Shown here in pieces: positions 5,929 through 8,525 of a stretch of 8,525 nt of DNA; the first letter of the stretch is position 1, and each line of letters begins with the position of its first letter. The translations under genes and the position numbers were made by a program. Source of the DNA: Cellulomonadaceae bacterium. Lineage in GTDB: Bacteria > Actinomycetota > Actinomycetes > Actinomycetales > Cellulomonadaceae. Under the pieces are notes generated by a model. The model did no database searches. It saw only the letters and a program-made list of their open reading frames with translations, and had not been told where the DNA came from. The stretch spans positions 1-8,525 of the forward strand of contig JAITCS010000034.1 of assembly GCA_031282935.1 (NCBI GenBank). The letters run 5' to 3'.

Positions 5929-6411
5929 TTATTCTCCTTTTAGCTGGGCCTGATGAATTGCGGCTCTTAAGGCTTCCCAGCCTAGTAAGGCACACTTTAT
6001 GCGGGCAGGATATTGGGATACGCCGGTAAAGGCTACGGCGTCACCAAGTTGCTCGATGGCTTGCGGATCAGTCAATCCGGCGCCTCGACTGTGCATTAGT
6101 TCATGGAATAACAAATTGTCATCCGTTACTTGCGTGGCGGTTTGACCTATTGCCATATCAGTCATAACAGAGGCAGAAGCTTGCGAGATGGCGCAGCCTT
6201 GACCCTCCCAAATAATATCGGCAATTTTATCGCCCTCGAATTTGGCCACTAAAGTAATTTCGTCACCGCAGGTTGGATTAACTTGGTGCGAGGTGCCGAT
6301 ATTTAGGCCGTGCGAATTGGCGCCCTCAAGTTCGCCCTTGGCAACCCTGCCGGTGGGCGTTTTGGAGTGTTCTAGAATTAGTTGCTGATAAAGCTGCGTC
6401 ATGGCGTCCAA
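5929..6411 (-). CDS. sufU: SufU, zinc-dependent sulfur acceptor for SufS
   Basis: The 160-residue protein is an IscU-fold partner that takes persulfide sulfur from SufS in the cytosol. The metal-binding residues are Cys48 and Asp50 (NPTCGDE), Cys73 (GQGCAIS) and Cys140 (RIKCALLGW). The long stretch between Cys73 and Cys140 carries the extra segment that separates SufU from the scaffold IscU, and the first residues (QLYQQLILEHSKTPTG) are typical of SufU. The start chosen is TTG at 6411: GGAGGA (6418-6423) lies 6 bases before it, whereas the ATG at 6402 would be 15 bases away. The residues lost with the ATG start are only three. sufS ends 22 bases upstream, and sufT follows after 3 bases. Confidence 0.95.
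   Translation of the reverse strand: MDAMTQLYQQLILEHSKTPTGRVAKGELEGANSHGLNIGTSHQVNPTCGDEITLVAKFEGDKIADIIWEGQGCAISQASASVMTDMAIGQTATQVTDDNLLFHELMHSRGAGLTDPQAIEQLGDAVAFTGVSQYPARIKCALLGWEALRAAIHQAQLKGE
5934..5939 (-). promoter_or_regulatory. Ribosome binding site of sufT inside sufU
   Basis: AAGGAG on the minus strand, 8 bases before the sufT ATG at 5925, is encoded by the final Lys-Gly-Glu codons of sufU. The overlap points to coupled translation. Confidence 0.8.
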
Positions 6412-6417
6412 AGTAAA

Positions 6418-6423
6418 TCCTCC
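6418..6423 (-). promoter_or_regulatory. Ribosome binding site deciding the TTG start of sufU
   Basis: GGAGGA on the minus strand ends 6 bases before TTG 6411 and 15 bases before ATG 6402. The spacing favours TTG as the real start codon. Confidence 0.75.
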
Positions 6424-6433
6424 ACGTTAGGTG

Positions 6434-7699
6434 TCAATCCACCCCAAAAAAGGGCCGCACCTGCGCTAATGCCTCCCGAAAAGCCGAAATCTCAGCCACC
6501 GTATTGTATACCGTAGCCGAAGCTCGCACCGAGGATGACACCCCAAACCTGTTGTGAATCGGCTGGGCGCAGTGCTGCCCAACCCGCACCGCAATCCCGG
6601 CGTCGTCAAGTACCTGCCCCACATCATGCGGGTGTACGCCATCCACCACAAAGGAAACCAGCGCCACGCGGTCATGTGCCTCGCGCGGACCAATAATTGT
6701 GATGCCTGGAATTTCTTCGACTTTCAACAATTCTTCTGCGAGGTTATTTTCATATTCGGATAAATTGTCAAAACCCAAATTGTTCAGCCAATTCGCGGCC
6801 GCCGCCATACCTATGGCCGCAGTAACCATTTGCGTACCCGCCTCAAACCGCATCGGGGGCGGCAAATAGGTCGCGTCGGTCATGGTGACAGTTTCCACCA
6901 TTGAGCCACCAAAGTTCACCGGCGGCAGCGCGGCAAGGGCTTCCCTGGTTCCGTAGAGCACCCCAACCCCGGTGGGGCCGAACATTTTATGCCCCGAAAA
7001 CGCCGCAAAGTCCACCCCGAGCGCTGGCAAGTCCAGCGGCAGGTGCGCCACCGATTGGCAGGCGTCCAAAATGGTGGTGGCTCCGACCCGGCGCGCCGCT
7101 GCCACAATTTGCTCGATTGGGGTGATCGCTGCGGTAACATTTGAGACGTGGGTGAAGGCCACTACTTTGGTGCGCTCATTTATCAGTTCGTTGAGGTTAC
7201 TGAGATCCAGGCGCCCTTCGTCATCAACGCCAAACCAGCGCAACTCGGCTCCAGTGGCTTTCGCCAATTCCTGCCACGGCACTAAGTTGGAGTGGTGCTC
7301 TGCCTCGGTGACCACGATTTCATCGCCCGGCTTGAGCGCGAACCTGCTGGCTGCGGCGCTCTTGGGCCCCAGACTGGCGTTTTTGAAGCCGTTGGCCACC
7401 AAATTTAATCCGGCAGTGGCGCCCGAGGTCCAGACGATTTCATCGGGGGCCGCCCCTACCAGGCGGGCGACGGTGGCCCTGGCCGCCTCGAAAGCGTCAG
7501 TCGCCTCTTCGCCGAGTTGGTGTGTGCCCCGGTGGACGGCGCCGTTGTGGCTAAATGTGAACTGCTCCATCGCCTCGACAACGGCACGCGGGCGTTGAGT
7601 GGTGGCCGCCGAATCCAAGTAGATTAGCGGCTTCCCACCTCGCACCGTGCGATCCAGAATCGGGAATTGCTCCCTGATCGCGGTTATGTCAAGGGCCAT
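6434..7699 (-). CDS. sufS: Cysteine desulfurase SufS
   Basis: This PLP enzyme removes sulfur from L-cysteine, giving alanine and an enzyme-bound persulfide passed on to SufU. The 421-residue protein shows the group II desulfurase landmarks: YLDSAATTQRP (27-37), HRGTHQLGE (56-64), EAEHHSNLVPW with His135/His136 near the cofactor, LDACQS with Asp212 and Gln215, SGHKMFGPTG with Schiff-base Lys238, RFEAGTQ (284-290), and the active-site Cys377 in VRVGQHCAQP. The length is slightly above the usual of about 405 residues because of an Ala/Ser-rich insert at about 106-122. The ATG follows the sufC stop by 6 bases with only a weak ribosome site, so coupled translation is likely. sufU follows after 22 bases. 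Confidence 0.96.
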   Translation of the reverse strand: MALDITAIREQFPILDRTVRGGKPLIYLDSAATTQRPRAVVEAMEQFTFSHNGAVHRGTHQLGEEATDAFEAARATVARLVGAAPDEIVWTSGATAGLNLVANGFKNASLGPKSAAASRFALKPGDEIVVTEAEHHSNLVPWQELAKATGAELRWFGVDDEGRLDLSNLNELINERTKVVAFTHVSNVTAAITPIEQIVAAARRVGATTILDACQSVAHLPLDLPALGVDFAAFSGHKMFGPTGVGVLYGTREALAALPPVNFGGSMVETVTMTDATYLPPPMRFEAGTQMVTAAIGMAAAANWLNNLGFDNLSEYENNLAEELLKVEEIPGITIIGPREAHDRVALVSFVVDGVHPHDVGQVLDDAGIAVRVGQHCAQPIHNRFGVSSSVRASATVYNTVAEISAFREALAQVRPFFGVD

Positions 7700-7705
7700 C
7701 GCAGC

Positions 7706-8525
7706 CTAGAACCGGCCCTCGAAATTGGCGTCGTCCTCGACTTTGGCGCTCACATCGGGCTGGGCCTCACGCAGGGGCGGCTGGAAACCATCTTCGGGAG
7801 AGGTCAGGGTACGCATTTCTTTTTCGATGGGCGATTCATGTTCTCTCGCACCGGACGTGGCGCTGTTATCGGCGGCGCTGTTATCTGCGGAACCGGGGTC
7901 AGCAATCGCGCTCCCGCTGCCAGGCTGGAAACGGTCATAACCCTCTTCCTCCAGTTGCTCAGCCAATTCCGGGCCGCCCTCTTCAGCAATGCGCCCATTT
8001 ACAAAAACGTGTACGAAATCGGGCTTGATGTACCTGAGGATTCTGGTGTAGTGCGTAATAAGGATAACGCCAACATCAGTATTTTCAATGGCCCTATTCA
8101 CGCCCTGGGAAACAATTCGTAAAGCGTCAACATCAAGGCCCGAATCGGTTTCATCTAGGATCGCAAAACGCGGCTTTAGCAGCTCGAGTTGCAGAATTTC
8201 ATGCCGCTTTTTCTCCCCCCCGCTAAAGCCTTCGTTAACATTTCTGGCCGCAAAAATCGGGTCAATGCGCAGGTTCGCCATCGCCGCACTAACCTCTTTG
8301 CCCCAAGTTCTAAGTGGGGGTGCTTCACCAGCGATTGCGGTTTTCGCCGTCCTAAGGAAATTCGCAACAGAAATGCCGGGTACTTCGACCGGATATTGCA
8401 TGGCTAAAAACAAGCCAGCCCTAGCTCGCTCATCAACCGACATCGCTAAAACGTCTTGGCCGTCCAAGGTGATGGAACCGCTGGTGACTTCGTATTTGGG
8501 GTGGCCCGCTAAAGCGGCCGCCAAC
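7706..8525 (-). CDS. sufC: SufC, ATPase of the SufBCD complex (partial, 5' end outside window)
   Basis: SufC is the ABC-type ATPase that powers the SufBCD iron-sulfur scaffold. The visible 272 residues enter just after the Walker A motif (LAAALAGHPKYEV), so roughly the first 40 residues lie beyond the window edge. Present are the Q-loop LAMQYPVEVPG (40-50), signature GFSGGEKKRHE (99-109), Walker B FAILDETDSGLD (120-131) and the switch LITHYTRIL (155-163). SufC normally ends near EELEEEGYDRF, residue 199 here, but this one runs on for about 73 more residues. That tail is rich in Ser, Ala, Asp, Glu and Pro, looks disordered, and includes a duplicated ADNSA. sufS follows after 6 bases. The upstream neighbours are probably sufB and sufD, by analogy with other actinobacteria. 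Confidence 0.95.
   Translation of the reverse strand, partial: LAAALAGHPKYEVTSGSITLDGQDVLAMSVDERARAGLFLAMQYPVEVPGISVANFLRTAKTAIAGEAPPLRTWGKEVSAAMANLRIDPIFAARNVNEGFSGGEKKRHEILQLELLKPRFAILDETDSGLDVDALRIVSQGVNRAIENTDVGVILITHYTRILRYIKPDFVHVFVNGRIAEEGGPELAEQLEEEGYDRFQPGSGSAIADPGSADNSAADNSATSGAREHESPIEKEMRTLTSPEDGFQPPLREAQPDVSAKVEDDANFEGRF
7859..7885 (-). repeat. In-frame 15-bp repeat in the SufC tail
   Basis: On the plus strand GGCGCTGTTATC occurs at 7859-7870 and again at 7874-7885, a period of 15 bases. In sufC this encodes two consecutive ADNSA units. The period keeps the frame, consistent with slippage growth of a disordered tail. Confidence 0.7.

Noticed and set aside
5497..5943. 148-codon plus-strand open frame
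   Set aside because: It is antisense to sufT and the repeat region; the sequence looks like a frame shadow with an odd repetitive N-terminus.
7703..7708. TAGGCT just before sufS as another leaderless promoter
   Set aside because: It is only 3 bases from the ATG, too close for a -10, and contains the sufC stop codon; coupling explains sufS translation.
7667..8122. 151-codon plus-strand open frame
   Set aside because: It is antisense to sufC with no ribosome site or recognisable domain.
1..8525. CRISPR arrays, tRNA or rRNA genes, insertion sequences, phage genes
   Set aside because: No regularly spaced repeats, cloverleaf-like segments, transposase or integrase frames were seen on either strand.

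Overview
The window comes from an actinobacterium of moderate GC content. The evidence is the SufC-SufS-SufU-SufT gene order, an actinobacterial-type duplicated-ATPase ABC-F protein, a class A penicillin-binding protein with the Cys pattern seen in that phylum, GTG and TTG starts, and promoters that abut the start codon. A member of the Actinomycetales, perhaps Actinomycetaceae, is my best guess; that is inference.

Layout, left to right. Positions 1-86 hold only short imperfect repeats. msrA (minus) and msrB (plus) are divergent across an 82-bp gap, so both stereospecific methionine sulfoxide reductases share one control region. An ABC-F ATPase gene starts 2 bases after the msrB stop. It converges on a small lipoprotein gene (minus), with a short inverted repeat between them. 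A 760-codon class A penicillin-binding protein gene (minus) lies upstream of the lipoprotein gene. After a 137-bp gap with a 15-bp tandem repeat comes the 3' part of a suf iron-sulfur cluster operon, also on the minus strand: sufC (its 5' end is outside the window), sufS, sufU and sufT.

How the genes fit together. In the SUF branch, SufS takes sulfur from cysteine, SufU accepts it, SufC drives the (off-window) SufB/SufD scaffold, and SufT helps cluster maturation or delivery. Msr enzymes repair oxidised methionine, so one side of the window concerns oxidative damage and the other the oxidant-sensitive Fe-S machinery. The ABC-F protein is probably a ribosome-acting translation factor coupled to msrB. 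The penicillin-binding protein builds peptidoglycan.

The most interesting signal is shared by all four genes that head a visible transcription unit (msrA, msrB, lipoprotein, penicillin-binding protein). Each has a TANNNT hexamer 6-7 bases before its start codon, the geometry of leaderless transcription. The operon-internal genes sufU and sufT instead have strong Shine-Dalgarno sites. I see no CRISPR array, RNA gene, mobile element or clearly new multi-gene system, and no gene-free stretch longer than 137 bases.
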